Source: Euonymus europaeus (lineage: Eukaryota > Streptophyta > Magnoliopsida > Celastrales > Celastraceae). From it: a DNA stretch of 64,000 nt. Shown in pieces: positions 47,790 through 61,662 of this stretch. The stretch's first letter is position 1. Every line of letters starts with the position of its first letter. Position numbers and translations under genes: made by a program. The stretch spans positions 2,542,001 through 2,606,000 of the forward strand of contig OY756960.1 in the NCBI GenBank assembly GCA_963580455.1, given 5' to 3'. Under the pieces are notes generated by a model. The model had not been told where the DNA came from. It saw only the letters and a list, made by a program, of their open reading frames with translations, and did no database searches.

Positions 47790-50700
47790 TCAAGGCAGCA
47801 AGATATCAACAACTATTTCATCAACCAAAGAATCAAGAATTCGTCTCTCAACCTCCACTCCAATTACAAATTCATCAACTTCAAAGTTTAACCATCTTCC
47901 ACATTGACTACTCATGTCTTTGTCCACAAGCTCATCCACCATACAATTCCCCATTCCTTCCCAACCAGAAATCTCCTTAATAACTTCTTCCGCCAACCGA
48001 TCCTTTCTCCTCACCATCGTCGTCCCTTTCACCCATGACTTGCATCCCCCTCCCACATAACGCCTGCATCTTAGGTCCAAGCATTCACTCACACAATCAA
48101 ATAGTAACTTCCGCTGTAGCTTAGACTCGCTATGAACAGTTTCTGAACCACCTCTTCTTCTTCTGCTGTTTAACTGCTCAAACAGATGAGGGTTGATGAT
48201 CTCACGAGACCGGCCTAATGTGAAGTCTTTAAACATCAATTCTACGTTACAAAGTATCTCCCTCACATATTCTAGGTCTGCCGTAGTTGATTTTGTGGAA
48301 TGTGTAACAGTTATTGTATCCAAATGCTTTCCAGGTACAACTCCCGTTGATATAGAGGAAGCAGAATCTGATAACTCTATATCGGCTTCTATGCAGTTTA
48401 ACTTCTTTGAAGAATTGAGTTCTTCAAGAACTTCTACAGCTTGAACAGGAGAACACTGTTTACTTCCTGTAAAAAAGTTGATCATATATATTAGAATTAT
48501 TGACTCAAGATATATTGATTTGTAACCAAAGAGCCAAGTTTAAGCATCCAGCATGCATTACTCTTACCTTCTGTGCTGCTACTATCTGTACAATCCGATG
48601 AGATGCAACTTTCATTTGAAAAAGAAGGTTCAAGAATAGATATTGGACTGGGGAGTCGGCAATCAAGTGACTTCCTAAAATCATTATGCTTGCTGTCAAC
48701 CTCATCCACATAATCAGCTCCCTGAAAGTGGCATGTATTGCATCAGTTACGTTAAGAATTATTACAGTATGGGGTAAATAATTTTGGATATTGAGGAGAA
48801 TATGAGAAAGTGAATAGTGGAGTATCGAACTGGTTTTTCATATAGTAAGTAGTAAGCACATCATTAACTTAAACTGAACCAATTTATAATCATTGAACCT
48901 AAGAATTTGTATTCCCAGAGATATCCTTAGAGATGAGAAAAGTCAGAATCATGTACCTGAAACGTGTTTTTAGACCTGCGAGTTGGATTATCGTTGGACA
49001 AGAAGTCAGAGTCATAGGAGCTACTTAGTTTATCTCCATTAAGCGCATCCTCATTTTTATTGTACTGCAACCAAGGCGCAATTCTTCCTGTGTTTGCAGT
49101 TGACTCAATTCCGTAAGATAGCTCCCTTAACTTTTGTTCCAAAAGTGAACTCAAAGCATCTCCCCCTATAGCATTAGATCCCACCGAAGAGAACTTCATT
49201 CCATCGGCGTCAAGGAACAATCTCTTGCTCCGATTATCCATGCCAACACCATTAGTTTTCTGCTCCAACTGGCCAGACGATGATCGTGTGAGAGGGGCTG
49301 TGAATGTAAATGACACAACATCCATGCATTTCCTTTTGTTTTCTTCAGCCCAACTAAAATGCTTTTCAAAAATTGGACTATATTTAACTGGCTTATCGTC
49401 GCTGTCCATCCATGCACTCTCAGCAACTCGATTTTTCTCAAACTGTAAGTCTGAGTCAAGTGACCGTTTCTTTCTAGGAAAGTTCTTTCTATTAGGATGA
49501 GTGGTTTCCTTTTCACTATCTGTTTCCTCCAAGCCCAAGTTCCTCGATCCAATTTTGGAGCCAACCGTCCTACTTAAAGTTTTCTGCTGCCCAAATGAAG
49601 GATTCCCAGACAATGCTTTTTTAGCTGACAAGTTGGAAGCGGATGATTTTGGAGCTGATCTCTCTCTATCCATTCGGCAATTTTGTTTCTGGTTGTTCTG
49701 CCTAAGAACACCAGATGCATTGTGCGTGGAAGATTTCTTATGCAAATTCTTTTGAGTAGGTGGTTGGCTCCTAGAGGGAATGCTTGACTTAACCTCACTC
49801 GAATCTTTAAGGCCTACCAAGCCTCGACTGCTACTTGGATTTAAACCTTCCCTTCTTTGGACATTGACTTTTGCTTGGATAGCAAGGGAAATGGACCTCC
49901 CTTTGTTCTTTGAGCCATAAGAACTTTGGTCTCTATCAGGGGAATCCCGAAATGAAGAATCTACAGATCCATTCCAGCTCTGATTCAAAGGCTCTCCCTT
50001 GAGATATTTGGCAGCATTTGACTCAAAGGGCCTTCGAAAAGCTTCAGCAGGCCTGGATGTTTTATTAGCACCTTCAACTCTCTCTTTCAGACCATGGGCT
50101 TTTAAGGATACAGAAGAAGAGTCGGCCAAAGGCATTCGCTGTGCAGCCTGCGCCTTTTCCTTCAGATCCCGAACTCTTAGTGGTACCGAGGATGATCCAA
50201 CTAGGGGCATTTTGGCCTTGGTATCATTAACCTGCTGGCTAGACTCAATTATTTTTGCAGCTGCTTCCATTATATGAGCAGCATTCCTAGTTGGGATGAA
50301 GCCAGGATTCTTTATTGGAGAAAGAAGTTTGTGATGGGTAATCGGAATTGATTTGGCTGATTTAGGAGGTAAAACTTCGGTTTGGAATTTCTCAATGGGT
50401 TTGTTTATCTTTTGAGGCTTTGACTCCACAAAGTACCGGGAAGAGCCCTCCACCTTATTACGTAGGTTTCCAGAATACATGATTTGATGGTCCTGATAAT
50501 CAGAATTCTTCCTGTGATGTCGAACTTCTCGAAGAGATTGGGTATCAGAAAAGGGAGTAGAGTAGGACTCAGAATAATTAGATGTCGGAATAGAATCTAA
50601 ACCCATAAGCCTGGCAACCACCCCAGGGGCCCTTGCTCCATATCCATCATCATCTGTAACTGATGAAGCACAGCTATAATCACTACCTTTGACACTGGAT

Positions 50701-51151
50701 CCTGCTCCAGTTTCATCCTCATCCATCTGGAAGAAGAAGAAAAAAAGGTTGTAAATTTGTATTTTAAATCCAGCATACATTCAGTAAAAATAGCTCATTG
50801 AATGAAAAGACCGAAAAATAATGATTTTTTTTAACAAATGGTCATATTCTTACGGAATGAAATTGTGTCGTTGGCAAGTTCCCATCATCTTTCTTTCCTA
50901 GTTTTGAACGTTCTACAAAGAATGAAGAAAGAAAAATCAGATCCAGTCATAAATGCAGATTGTAATCCATACAAGAATTGCAAGAAAGAATTGTTAGCCA
51001 AATTTTTATGGCACAGACAAACCATATTACCTGGTACTTCAGACTTGCTTGAGAATAACTTCTTCCGAGATTTTGATGTCCAATCAAACAACTGAAAGAA
51101 ACCACCAACATAGCCTCCTCCAGTCTTTGAACCCTCCTTCTCAAAACCCAT
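47790..51151 (-). CDS. TRM (TON1-recruiting-motif)/LONGIFOLIA-type protein with DUF4378
   Basis: Five minus-strand coding exons, 51031-51151, 50854-50912, 48957-50726, 48568-48721 and 47790-48466, join in frame to 926 aa. The first exon encodes MGFEKEGSKTGGGYVGGFF, a conserved N-terminus of this family. APGVVARLMGLDSIP (about residues 93-107) is the family's hallmark motif. The long third exon is Ser/Lys/Arg-rich and probably disordered. The last exon carries DUF4378: LEYVREILCNVELMFKDF, LLFDCVSECLDLRC, WEGMGNCMVDELVDKDMS. TRM proteins recruit TON1/PP2A complexes to cortical microtubules and influence cell shape and division planes. A 5' UTR intron (51161-51859) precedes the ATG. The best-fitting TRM subgroup is uncertain. 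Confidence 0.88.
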
Positions 51152-51859
51152 TTTATTGACCTAAAATCATAGCATTTTCTCAAGTCTCAACACATTCATA
51201 AATCAAAACCAAATCTCTAATAAAATTAAAATGCATGCATCAATAATAAAAAAACAAACAATTGAATTTTCAGTCATCTCTGTCACCTTCGCAACTGTAA
51301 GATTGCTTCCCCACTCAATCACTCCCTTTAGCCATCATTATCCCGTTATTGCCACGACACAAAACCACATCCAACTTTTGCAATAAAAAAGGCATCATCT
51401 TCAGTAAAACTAGACTACCGTGATCAAATCACCTATACCACACAGATTTGTGACATTCTACTTCACGTTGACGCTGCATTTTCCTATATAATACTTTGTC
51501 TCCGTGTTCAAACATAACATCGAGAGATTTAACGATGGAAAAACATTCTCATATACCAATCTACCAAGCTAAATCCAAACAATCTGAAGATCTCTGCTTT
51601 ATACCAGATTCTCTATTTGAAAACTGAGTAAAAAACAATGGGAAAACACTCTTCTATACTCGCATCAACAAAATGATACGCATTGGAGTTCATAATAGAC
51701 AACATTCAAATTAAAACATATCTCCCACATTTTCTGAGCAACCAAACAGAACCGGAAAAACTCTAGTAAAATTGAAAACCCAGATACTAATTTGAACAGA
51801 ACAAACAATCCAATATAAAACCCTTAATCCTCACGATGAAATCAAGAGAAGATACTTAC

Positions 51860-52090
51860 TTTACATGAAACAGCGATTGAAAACTAAGATTAGAGTTAGA
51901 CTCGGGAACCCCATCTGGCCATCTGTATCTTCAGTATCCGCTCTGCTTCTGGGAGGAAATTGTTTATGCCGAGAGAGAGAGAGAGAGAGAGAGAGTGTGT
52001 GTAATTAAGGTTTTCCAGAGACGGATTTATGAGAAAGAGAGGGACAAGAGAGAGAAGTGGTCGGGCAGTGAAGTGCAGTTCAATAGAATT
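51860..52090 (-). promoter_or_regulatory. 5' leader exon of the TRM gene with a GA/CT repeat
   Basis: On the minus strand a donor AAAGTAAGTATC ends this exon at 51860; the matching acceptor TTTTAG ends at 51161, nine bases before the start codon. A (GA)12 run followed by GTGTGTGT lies at 51971-52002, read as CT in the transcript. The upstream limit of the exon is a guess. Confidence 0.5.
51971..52002. repeat. (GA)n/(GT)n microsatellite
   Basis: About 12 GA units followed by four GT units in the inferred TRM 5' leader. Confidence 0.9.
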
Positions 52091-52099
52091 AAATGGCGA

Positions 52100-54550
52100 G
52101 GGAGAGAACAAATTTGGTTTTTTTCTAAAAATAATTGAAATTCCCCTTTAGTTTTTAAAAATCGGTGGAGAAATATAATTGTCATTATTTAAAGGTGAAA
52201 GATTGTAACGTCTCTTTTTGGAGAGGGAGTGCGTTCAAATTCCAAACGGGAACTTGGAACCCATGATAAAGCTACAGCTTAGTGTACACAACGAACAAGA
52301 CCAAGAGTAGTCCGTGATTTTGACTTTGTCGGTGGCGGAGTGATCTGGCAGTGACGTAGCCGTGTGACGTGTCAAACGATGGGGAAGGGAGCATGCATAT
52401 GTATATACACCAGCATAAAGCCAATTGTTTAAAAAAAAGTCAAATACAGTATTATACGGAGCAGCAATTGAATATTACAGAATACCATATTTTACGTACA
52501 GATTCGTCATTGTTATTTACTTATTTATTAGCAGGTGTATTCTACATGGGTTACATGTAAACTACTTGTTACACTAAGGGGAAATTTTTTTGGATCTCAT
52601 TGTAAATGACTTTTTAGCCATTTAAAGTTTTTATTTTATTTTTTAAAAATAAAACAAAATATAATACGCAAAAAAAGTCATTACAATGGAGTCTGTGGTA
52701 GAGATTTTACAGCAAACATCGAGATCCCAAACTACTTATGTGATTTATAAGTCTCAACTAGATTTATAATATGGTATTAGGGTCAAAACTCGATTCTAAA
52801 ATTTATGTTAATCTCTCCCAACCTAGAAGAAGCCCCCTTTTAATTGACGAGCTTTGGGTCTAAAACGAACAATGCATATTTGAGTATTTCTCATGATTGA
52901 AAATGGAATATGAGCAATCTTTATATGATCGGATGATTTATTAATTGCCCTTCACATATACAAGACCTTCTCCTTAGACGTAAGTACGAAAGAGTGACAA
53001 TTTAAGAATTACAAAGATGTAGGGTATAATGTATCTACAGCGAATCCAATAAGGAAAATACTTGTTGGCTCTATTTGGCTACAATCTGTCAAAAAGTCAA
53101 TCCTGCCCCTTAGTGACGAGATGGTGTGTACAGGTGTGTCAAAGATTGCAGTCAGTCTCAAAGTATGGAAAATGGATATGAATACACTGAAATCTAACTT
53201 CTATCAAACGATTGTAAGAGGAAAAAGGTCACTCGTAATCTCACTACGACTCATCAATGAATTTTAGATCCACTAAAAAACACTTCACTAGATACTGGAC
53301 TAAACAGAAATGTCAAATTGTAATATTTCATTGATGATTGAAATAATTATAGAAAAGTGTGTACGAGACTGAATGTAAGCTAGAGCACTATAATGCTTGA
53401 AAGATTGAAAGAGAGATTAATGTCGTTAGGCTGAGTTTTTGTATATTTGGTTGTGTGTCCTTTTTACCTCTTCTTTGTCCCAATATATCTCTTAGGAATT
53501 CTGGAATCGACCGCCACTTTTGTCATGACTACAACCATCCAAAATTCCCTCATATGTGCTTCCATCTTCTCCAATTGTTGTGGTAGTGGTCCAATTATGT
53601 TGTAATGGCGCCACAACTTGTAAAATATGCTCAATTCGTGCTCCATAGTGCCCATTCCAGCTCAAACATTATTTCCACTAAAATATGGTAGATAAACCCT
53701 TATCTCCTAAATTCTAGGTAGCCCTTAAGACTAAGTTTCCACCTTAACAACTCTTAAATCTGAGCCTGTGTTTTAAACAACAATAGTGGCCTATTAACTG
53801 CCAACCTAAACAGATTGTACCTAACAATCCGGTCCAGTCACTCCATCACCTACGACCCATCTTTCCTTGCCAACTATCCAGCCCTTCTGATTACCTTACA
53901 GCTCAATTTCTTGCCTCCAGTCCAACCCGTATGACCTGTACAATTATGGTGCAAATAATACTACTATCTCAAGAATTTTGTATCCCAAAGTGTTCCAAAT
54001 TAGACACAAGTGTTTGAATTTCAAAAATGTAATTTTCCTTCAAAACCTGTGGTTTATGACTTGTCTCGTAGGTTACATCTAGCACTGCGATTTGACGATA
54101 ATTATTATAATCAAGGAATAAAACCCGTTACATTTTTAGAACAAAAAGAAGAAGAAGGTGAAAACATGGCGCGACTAGGTGTTTGATTATCTTGTCCAAC
54201 GAAGTGACGGAACTCTAAAATAAATCAGCGAGACTAATATGGGCCTAGAGGCCTTACGAAACTTTCACAACTCATTATCCATCAGGCCCAATACTGCAAG
54301 AACTCAAACCTCATATCCATCAGGCCCACTGGGGGTTTCGTCTAATTTCTAACATACGCGGCCGGGGATAAGACACCGACTACCCGCACACGATTTTTGT
54401 GCAAAACAGTTGATTTGCTGCGCAACGGCGCACGATGGCAAGGAGCCCTAGTTATCCAACGGGACTAATACGACAAACCAAAGTCCGATGTTTGATCCGA
54501 CGGCCACCAAGCATCCTAGGCGCCTGATAACCCGTTCGCCTTTGCGGCGT
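52100..54550. other. Intergenic between TRM and FRS11-like genes
   Basis: No gene supported. A 63-codon minus-strand frame at 53464-53655 has no recognised similarity. Toward the right, TCCATCAGGCCCA occurs twice (near 54280 and 54316) together with a TGGGCC, which may belong to the promoter of the downstream gene. Confidence 0.5.
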
Positions 54551-55458
54551 ATGATAGCTTCTCAACCCTCAGAATAGTAATCGTTCTCCATAGGATGCGC
54601 TTTGCTCCTCTCTGAATCTGAATCTTCCTCGCCAGTCCGACATCCTCTGTAACTTTGTTTGAAATTCCCAGTTCGTTGTTTAGATGAACGTTTCAGGTCC
54701 TGACTCCTGAATGGAAAAACTGGTAAGCGTATGATCATGTTACTCCATTTTTCCAAAGATATGGTTGAATTTCGAAGTTTCATTGTAATTGAAACGATGC
54801 AGCTAAAGTACAAGAGTCGATGAGACCTTGACAGGATTCATCAATGCTGGTGAGAAATCTTAGCTATCAAATGTTACATATATCAATGAGACAATAAATG
54901 CTAGAATGCTTCATTAGGTGTGTTGTTTTGCTACAAAAGCTTCCATACGTTGATGGATTATCTGAGAGTTGCAGAAGATTATTCATCTGGGAAAGATGTC
55001 CGTATGTCATTTAGTTGTTTCAGTGGTTTCTTTGGTGCTATGGTGTATCAGCGTTTGAGAATTTGATATTTTAATATCAATATTTAACATGCTGACTCAT
55101 GTATAAGCCTATTCGTGCTTTGGATTGCAGACCTGATGACCTTGTTGGAATAATGGAATTCATATCGTAATATTTGGAATTCCCTTGATAATAACACTAA
55201 TTACTGAGTCATTTACTCCTGATTTCATATTGAATAATTATCAATGCCAAAAGCTTAAGCTAAATGAAAGAGCCATTTTGATAGTAACTTATAATTGATT
55301 GCTTTACATTTTGTTAATGCCTACAACAGACGAAGTGTTATATGTTGTGATTCTTTATCAGTGTAGATAATTTCTTTTTTATGTTTCTCATTGGGGATGA
55401 ATCCGTTTAATGACTGTTGCTAGTTTTTCTGCAGAGGTTCTGATTTGTTGTGTAAAGA

Positions 55459-58233
55459 ATGTCAGAGGGAGCAAGCATGGTGATGGAGTCTTCTGAGAAT
55501 GGCACTGATTTTTCCCAGGATGATACTGGAACCATTGAGGAAACACCTGAAGACACAATATTGTCCCAACAAACTTCTGTGAACCTTGTTCCATATATTG
55601 GACAGAGATTTGTCTCTCAAGAAGCAGCTTATGAATTTTATTGTAGTTTTGCGAAGCAATGCGGCTTTTCAATTAGACGTCACCGTACTCGTGGAAAGGA
55701 TGGGGTTGGTCGGGGAGTTACGAGAAGGGATTTCACTTGCCATCGTGGTGGATATCCACAGATGAAACCATCTGAAGACGGAAAGATGCAAAGGAATCGT
55801 AAGTCATCGCGCTGTGGTTGTCAAGCCTACATGCGCATTGTGAAGCGGGCTGATTTTGATGTTCCTGAATGGCGTGTTACTGGCTTTAGCAACATCCACA
55901 ATCATGAACTACTAAAATCAAATGAAGTGCATCTTCTTCCTGCATACTGCGCCATATCTCCTGATGACAAGAGTCGAATTTGCATGTTTGCAAAAGCTGG
56001 AATGTCTGTTCGACAAATGCTTAGATTGATGGAGCTAGAGAAAGGTGTAAAACTTGGGTGTTTACCATTTACAGAATTAGATGTAAGAAACCTGCTACAA
56101 ACTTTCAGAAATGTAAATCGAGATAATGATGCTATTGATCTTGTTGCAATGTGCAAGAAACTGAAGGATGAAAATCACACTTTCAAATATGACTTCAAAA
56201 TAGATGGCAACAACCGGTTGGAGCATATTGCCTGGTCTTATGCCGCATCTGTTCAATCATACGAGGCATTTGGAGATGCACTGGTGTTTGACACTACCCA
56301 CCGTCTCGATGCCTATGATATGCTATTAGGCATATGGGTTGGAGTAGACAATTATGGGATGACTTGTTTCTTTGGGTGTGTTCTTCTATGCGATGAAAAT
56401 ATAAAGTCCTTTTCCTGGGCATTGAAGGTGAGATTCTCGTTCGCATATAGCTAGTAATTGAGGAAATTTATTTAAGGATTACTTGTTTTGTTGCATGTGA
56501 GTTCCAAGCATCGAAATCAACTTTTGGCCTCAGGTGACTTGCTTGTGCTTTACCCTGTAGTCTGGTTCAAACCTTTGTTATGGGTGGAATATCAAAGTTA
56601 GGACATTAATAGTGATCTGTGACTCTGTGTATATTGTGTTTTGGAGTGTTTAGTTGCAGGCTTGCAGTCACTTTTTTATGCATGGCATGATCTATCAGAG
56701 AGTTTGATTTTTCTTCTTATGTTTGTGCCGTGATAAACTTTATGGCTTCCTTGAGTCCTTCTCCAATATGTTATTATTTTTAGGACTCCAATTTATAAAC
56801 CCATGTTCCTGCCAAATATAAGCCTGGATTTTTTATTTTTTTTGTTTTGAAGTTAATCAATGTTTATGAATGATGATTATGCAGACATTTTTGGGCTTTA
56901 TGAAAGGAAAGGCTCCGCAGACAATACTTACTGACCAAAATATATGGTTGAAAGAGGCAATTTCTGTTGAAATGCCTGAAACTAAGCATGCCTTTTGCAC
57001 TTGGCACATCATCGCAAAGTTCTCGGATTGGTTTTCTGTACTGCTTGGGTCATCATATGATGAGTGGAAAGCTGAGTTTTATCGGATTTATAATCTTGAA
57101 TTGGTGGAAGATTTTGAGGAGGATTGGATAGATATGGTTAATAGATTTGGACTCCATACGAATAAACACATTGTCAGCTTATATGCACTCCGAGCATTCT
57201 GGGCTTTACCATTCCTGAGGCGTTACTTCTTTGCAGGGATGATGAATACTTGCCAGTCGGAGTCAATTAATGCCTTTATTCAAAAAATTCTGAGTGCTCA
57301 GTCTCAACTGGATTGTTTCTTGGAGCGAGTAGGTAGCTTGCATTTTCTAATCTTTGAGCTAAGTTTTACAGCCGACCCTGTCTAAAATAGTTTCTATTGC
57401 AGGTGGCTGATATTGTTGATGAGTATCGGGCTGGATCAAAGCAAGAGATGCAAAGGAAAGTGCAGAAAGTTTCCTTGAAAACAGGTTCCCCCATCGAATC
57501 CCATGCTGCCACCGTTCTGACTCCTTATGCTTTTGGTAAACTTCAGGAGCAACTTGTGCTGGCTCCACAATATGCATCTTTTCTGATAAATGACTGTTGT
57601 TTCCAAGTTAGACACCATACTCAAGTTGAGGGAGGGTGCAAAGTGATTTGGGATCCCTGTCAAGAGCACATAAGTTGTAGTTGCCATGAATTTGAGTTTT
57701 CTGGCATCTTATGTAGGCATGTTCTCCGCGTTCTATCTACTAATAACTGTTTTCATATTCCTGACCAATATCTCCCCTCCCGCTGGTGTTCCTTTCAGTC
57801 TTCAACAACAAGAGAGCACTCCGAGAGAATTCAGTTTTTAGAGTCAATGGCTTCTACACTTTTGGCGGAATCTATGGAAACAGAGGAACGCCTTGATACT
57901 GCTTGTGAGCACATTTCCCTAGTATTATCTCGTATTAGAGACATTCCTAGGCCAGCACCTGGTGCCAATGCGTATTGTTGTCCATCTGACACATTAATTT
58001 TACCAGAGGTGGAAGATGCTGACAGAATTGTTCAGAGTTTCACAGTGGGAAACGTGCATGATTCTATCACTTTGGGAAAACTGAAAGAGAGAAGATCAAG
58101 AGAGGGAGTTGATATTGCTAGAAAGCGAAGGCATTGTTCTGGGCCTTGCTGTCAACATTTTGGACATGATACTTCAGACTGTGCAGTAATGGGAAATGAT
58201 AATCTGAATGGAGAGGCACTAGGGTTTTTGTAG
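55459..58233 (+). CDS. FAR1-related sequence protein, FRS11-like
   Basis: Three exons, 55459-56427, 56885-57328 and 57403-58233, give 747 aa. An acceptor (TTTTTCTGCAG) about 25 bases upstream of the ATG suggests a 5' UTR intron. The FAR1 DNA-binding domain covers about residues 44-150 (EFYCSFAKQCGFSIRRHRTRG). The central domain is derived from a Mutator-like transposase; acidic residues that match its triad are present at Asp278 (LVFDTTHRLD), Asp340 (TILTDQN) and Glu449 (CQSESINAF). The SWIM zinc finger follows (Cys563-x-Cys565, Cys575-x-His577). Near the C-terminus CCQHFGHDTSDC is a zinc-knuckle-like motif. FHY3/FAR1 relatives act as nuclear transcription regulators, in light signalling for the founders; the role of FRS11 is less well defined. 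Closest family resemblance is to FRS11. Confidence 0.92.
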
Positions 58234-59512
58234 AATGAGGCATTGGAGATGGTATACAAGAAACAGAATCACTTTACCCATCATCAATTACTTGTAATGT
58301 CGTCTTTTGGATTAATCATAGCTTCTTCTGTTTTCTTTTTTTGATAGGGTAAAATTTTACCTAGATCCCAATGCCACATATAAACATATATAGAGATGTA
58401 TTTTTGAGGTTCCTGATATATTCTACATTCTGCAAATGACATACCTGTGTTGTTGCACAGACTTTCCTTTCCACACGCATCCGTTTTTCTCAATCTGCAA
58501 ATCAGATTTGTTCCATTGTCCATTGAGGCACCTTAACATTAATTTGCCACAAATTTGACAATTATATTTCAAAACTTGTGAGGACAAGTCTGGGCTGATT
58601 ATTTCAATTTACCTTTACCATGAGGGAATTACATATCTGCCTTCAGAATGTTTGAGGACAAGTGCGAGCTGATTTTTTCAATTTCCCTGGAGAAGAATCG
58701 GTATTTCATTTTTAGTTATCATCTCAGCCAAAACGGTAAACTCTGTGCCCAGCCATCACTTTTCTTTGTCATATTTTCCTGTAGTTGCTAATAATTGCTT
58801 GCTCATGTGCTTTAATTGTTCTTATTTTTGCTTGAGTGTCACTGAGATATTAATTATCGTCTTTGCCATGCAGAGCTTGCTTTCAATTCGTACTGCTTCT
58901 TCTGTGGCTTTCTTGCTTGTTAAATGACAGCATAGTTGATCTCACCATCTGAATATGACCTATCAGTACAACTTAGCCTCTAGTCAGCCTTGGCTAAACT
59001 GCTGGTTGGGTTGGCTGCATATGCCCTATTAAATTTGTATCCCTTTCCTTTGTATGTCTTACTGTGAATTATGTCTCTAGATGTGTTTCTTGTCCCATTT
59101 AAAATGATTTGTGGGATGTTTAAATTAGATTATTGAAATCCCATGGTGGTGAAAGTGAAAGACTTGTGTACAAAGATGCATGATGATGAATCTATAATGC
59201 ATTGGATAAATGTTTCAAGTTTCAAATGATATATCATCAAAACTTCTGTGTACCTACCTCACATGAACTCTGTAACAGATGTGTTTGACCTTCCCTAGGC
59301 ATCCCAGAAGTTCTATGGCCATCCCAAATTCCCAATGCAATTTGATTTTGTAATGTAAATATTGATCACGATGAATGCTGTACCCATGCTTTGGACATTT
59401 ATTTTTTTTCTACATTTATTACCTCTCCTTAAACATGTCACTACGATCAATCTCTATCCCTATTTCCTTTAGATGTACTACTAAATTCTGGAATTTGTGC
59501 AAGACCTGTACC
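58234..59512. other. Intergenic downstream of the FRS11-like gene
   Basis: Contains the presumed 3' UTR of the FRS gene and AT-rich sequence; no supported gene. The phrase GAGGACAAGT followed by GAGCTGATT or GGGCTGATT recurs near 58580 and 58652, a small local duplication. Confidence 0.5.
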
Positions 59513-59761
59513 TTAGTCTGCTGGATTATCTGCCAATGAAACTTTACTTAGCCTGCTAGGCAACGATCTGGCACCACTATTTGCAACTTTTCTGCCTTTA
59601 GCTCTCCGGTGGTGTGACCCATAAAGTGCTCTCTGAGCCAGAACTTTCCCCAGGCTATTGTTGGCTATACTTATAGTATTTGGTTCTTTTTCTGCAGGAA
59701 TTTCTTGATTGCTGCTTGTGGAGGCCTCTAGATTCCCAGTTTTTGCCTTCTCAGAAGCCAT
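59513..59761 (-). CDS. Small hypothetical protein (82 aa)
   Basis: An uninterrupted minus-strand frame encodes MASEKAKTGNLEASTSSNQE at its start and ends SLPSRLSKVSLADNPAD. It is hydrophilic, Ser/Ala/Lys-rich, with a basic middle (GSHHRRAKGRKVANSGAR) and no membrane segment or signal peptide. I do not recognise a family. Amino-acid use looks like a real plant protein rather than a random frame in this AT-rich DNA, which is the main argument for it. It could also be one exon of a longer gene, or chance. Confidence 0.45.
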   Translation of the reverse strand: MASEKAKTGNLEASTSSNQEIPAEKEPNTISIANNSLGKVLAQRALYGSHHRRAKGRKVANSGARSLPSRLSKVSLADNPAD

Positions 59762-61625
59762 GTTTCCCTAGATATTGAACTGCAATGCTGAAAGATTGAT
59801 GGCAATGAAGTAGCTATGGAGAATTTGTGAGACAGGTATGGCTATATATGTGTGTGTGTTTTTGTGTGATTTTCTTAGAGATTGTTGCCCGTGAATGTCC
59901 TAAACTATGAGAAGCTACCAACAGAATATGATGGAAACAAGTGTTGAGAGCAACAAGCCATATTTGTGCGGTGCAGAAAGAATCTCAATGTAGATTTCTT
60001 GCTCATGGAATAAGTTTCTTCTGTCTTGTGTTTGAAGAAACTTAAGGTGCACCATTGCAGTCACCTTTTTATTGTCGTCTTTTTGGTTCAGGGAGTTCTA
60101 GAATATTATATTTAACTCATGGGTGTCTCTTAGTTTTGCATTTACTGTCCGTTGGTAAAAAAAGCAATCGTTTTGTTAGATAAATATATATATATATCAT
60201 AGAAATATGTGTAAAAAGATGATGCATTAGGTTTCAATCTCTTAACCATTTGTACTGCAACGAATCGAAAATAACGTAAGAGAAACACAAAATGAGTGCA
60301 GGAATGACAAGTTGAATCAGATTACCACCATCTTTAATAAGTTCTTTCTTGGGGAATATGTCTTTTAGGTCATGGAATAATTTAGAGGGGAACGAAAAGA
60401 AGGAAAGTGACATAAGGTTGTAAGAAATTGCGAAGTGGAAACTAAATAGATTGAGATACCTCTGGTCATTAATTGTTTAAGAGGTTCAGATGTGAATGAA
60501 ATAGCCTCCAGTTGAGAATTAGAGAGCCTCCATATAACACCATGCACAATTCGTTTGCATAATTTGTGGTACGCTGAAAGCAAAAGCATGACTGATAGAG
60601 AATCATAGGCCTCTATATATAGAGATAGGTCAAGACTCAACCCACAAAGTTAACTTGATTTTGTTCTTACCATCAAGGAACAGACACATATACATGATAT
60701 TCTTGATTGAGCAGTTATCAAAAACCACCAATTATCAAAGATGTATTATCTCAAACAGTTTTTATCTTTTATTCAAATACAGTGAGTTACTTAAGTTAGA
60801 GTCCTTATGTGGGATTAACCCTACATTTTCACTTTAGTTCCAGTCTTTTCCGAAGAATTTGAATCCTCTTCTTACCCTGAAATGTTTGGAAAATTTATCT
60901 CGACTGCAAAAAAGCAGGCAAGAACTTGATTAGTAGAATGCCTGCTTGGGTTATGGCTGATTCAATCATTTTTGTTAACTTAATGTTTTTTTTTGTGTGT
61001 TTTGCCTAATTAGGTTTCAGCCCAGATTCTTTCACTCCTTTGTGGTTTATGTAGACACCATTATTCAATCAAAGCTTAGGTGAAAAGGGGTTAATTTGAC
61101 TTGCTTTAGATGCATAATCATCTTACTAGAACCTTTCCACACTAATGCTATTTTGAACTTTTTCCTCCCAAGTAAGAGATCATCTAGACATCACTTGATG
61201 AATGCCCACCCACCCACAATATTCTTTCTATGTATACATCACTTTTGTTCTTTACCCACTAATTCTTATTTGATTTGCCACTCCCTACGTATGCAGCAAT
61301 TCTGACCTTGCAATGTCAAACGTTTGAAAGCTAGCTTTAGTAGCTCACACAACATTATGAGGCCAAAAGGTAGTGTGTTTCTTTCGTCTTTTAAGAGGTG
61401 GGCATCACCATCCATTCTCATTTTAAAGGACCTTGATTTCTTTTTTATTATGTGGCCTAGTAGTAGAGTTGTAGGGATGCAATTTAAAGGTGGCAAGTCC
61501 AATTTTTGGAAACAAATATTTTATCATATTAGGATCATGTCCCAACCCTGCCCTTTATAGAAGTCTTGTGTATGAGAGTTGTTTGCCTTTATCTTTTATG
61601 ATGAATTGGTGTCAATGCTACAGTC

Positions 61626-61662
<37 letters not shown>

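Noticed and set aside
49225..50277. Several plus-strand frames of 84-92 codons
   Set aside because: They are antisense shadows of the long TRM exon.
53464..53655. A 63-codon minus-strand frame as a gene
   Set aside because: No recognised family, no splice context, and frames of this length are common by chance here.
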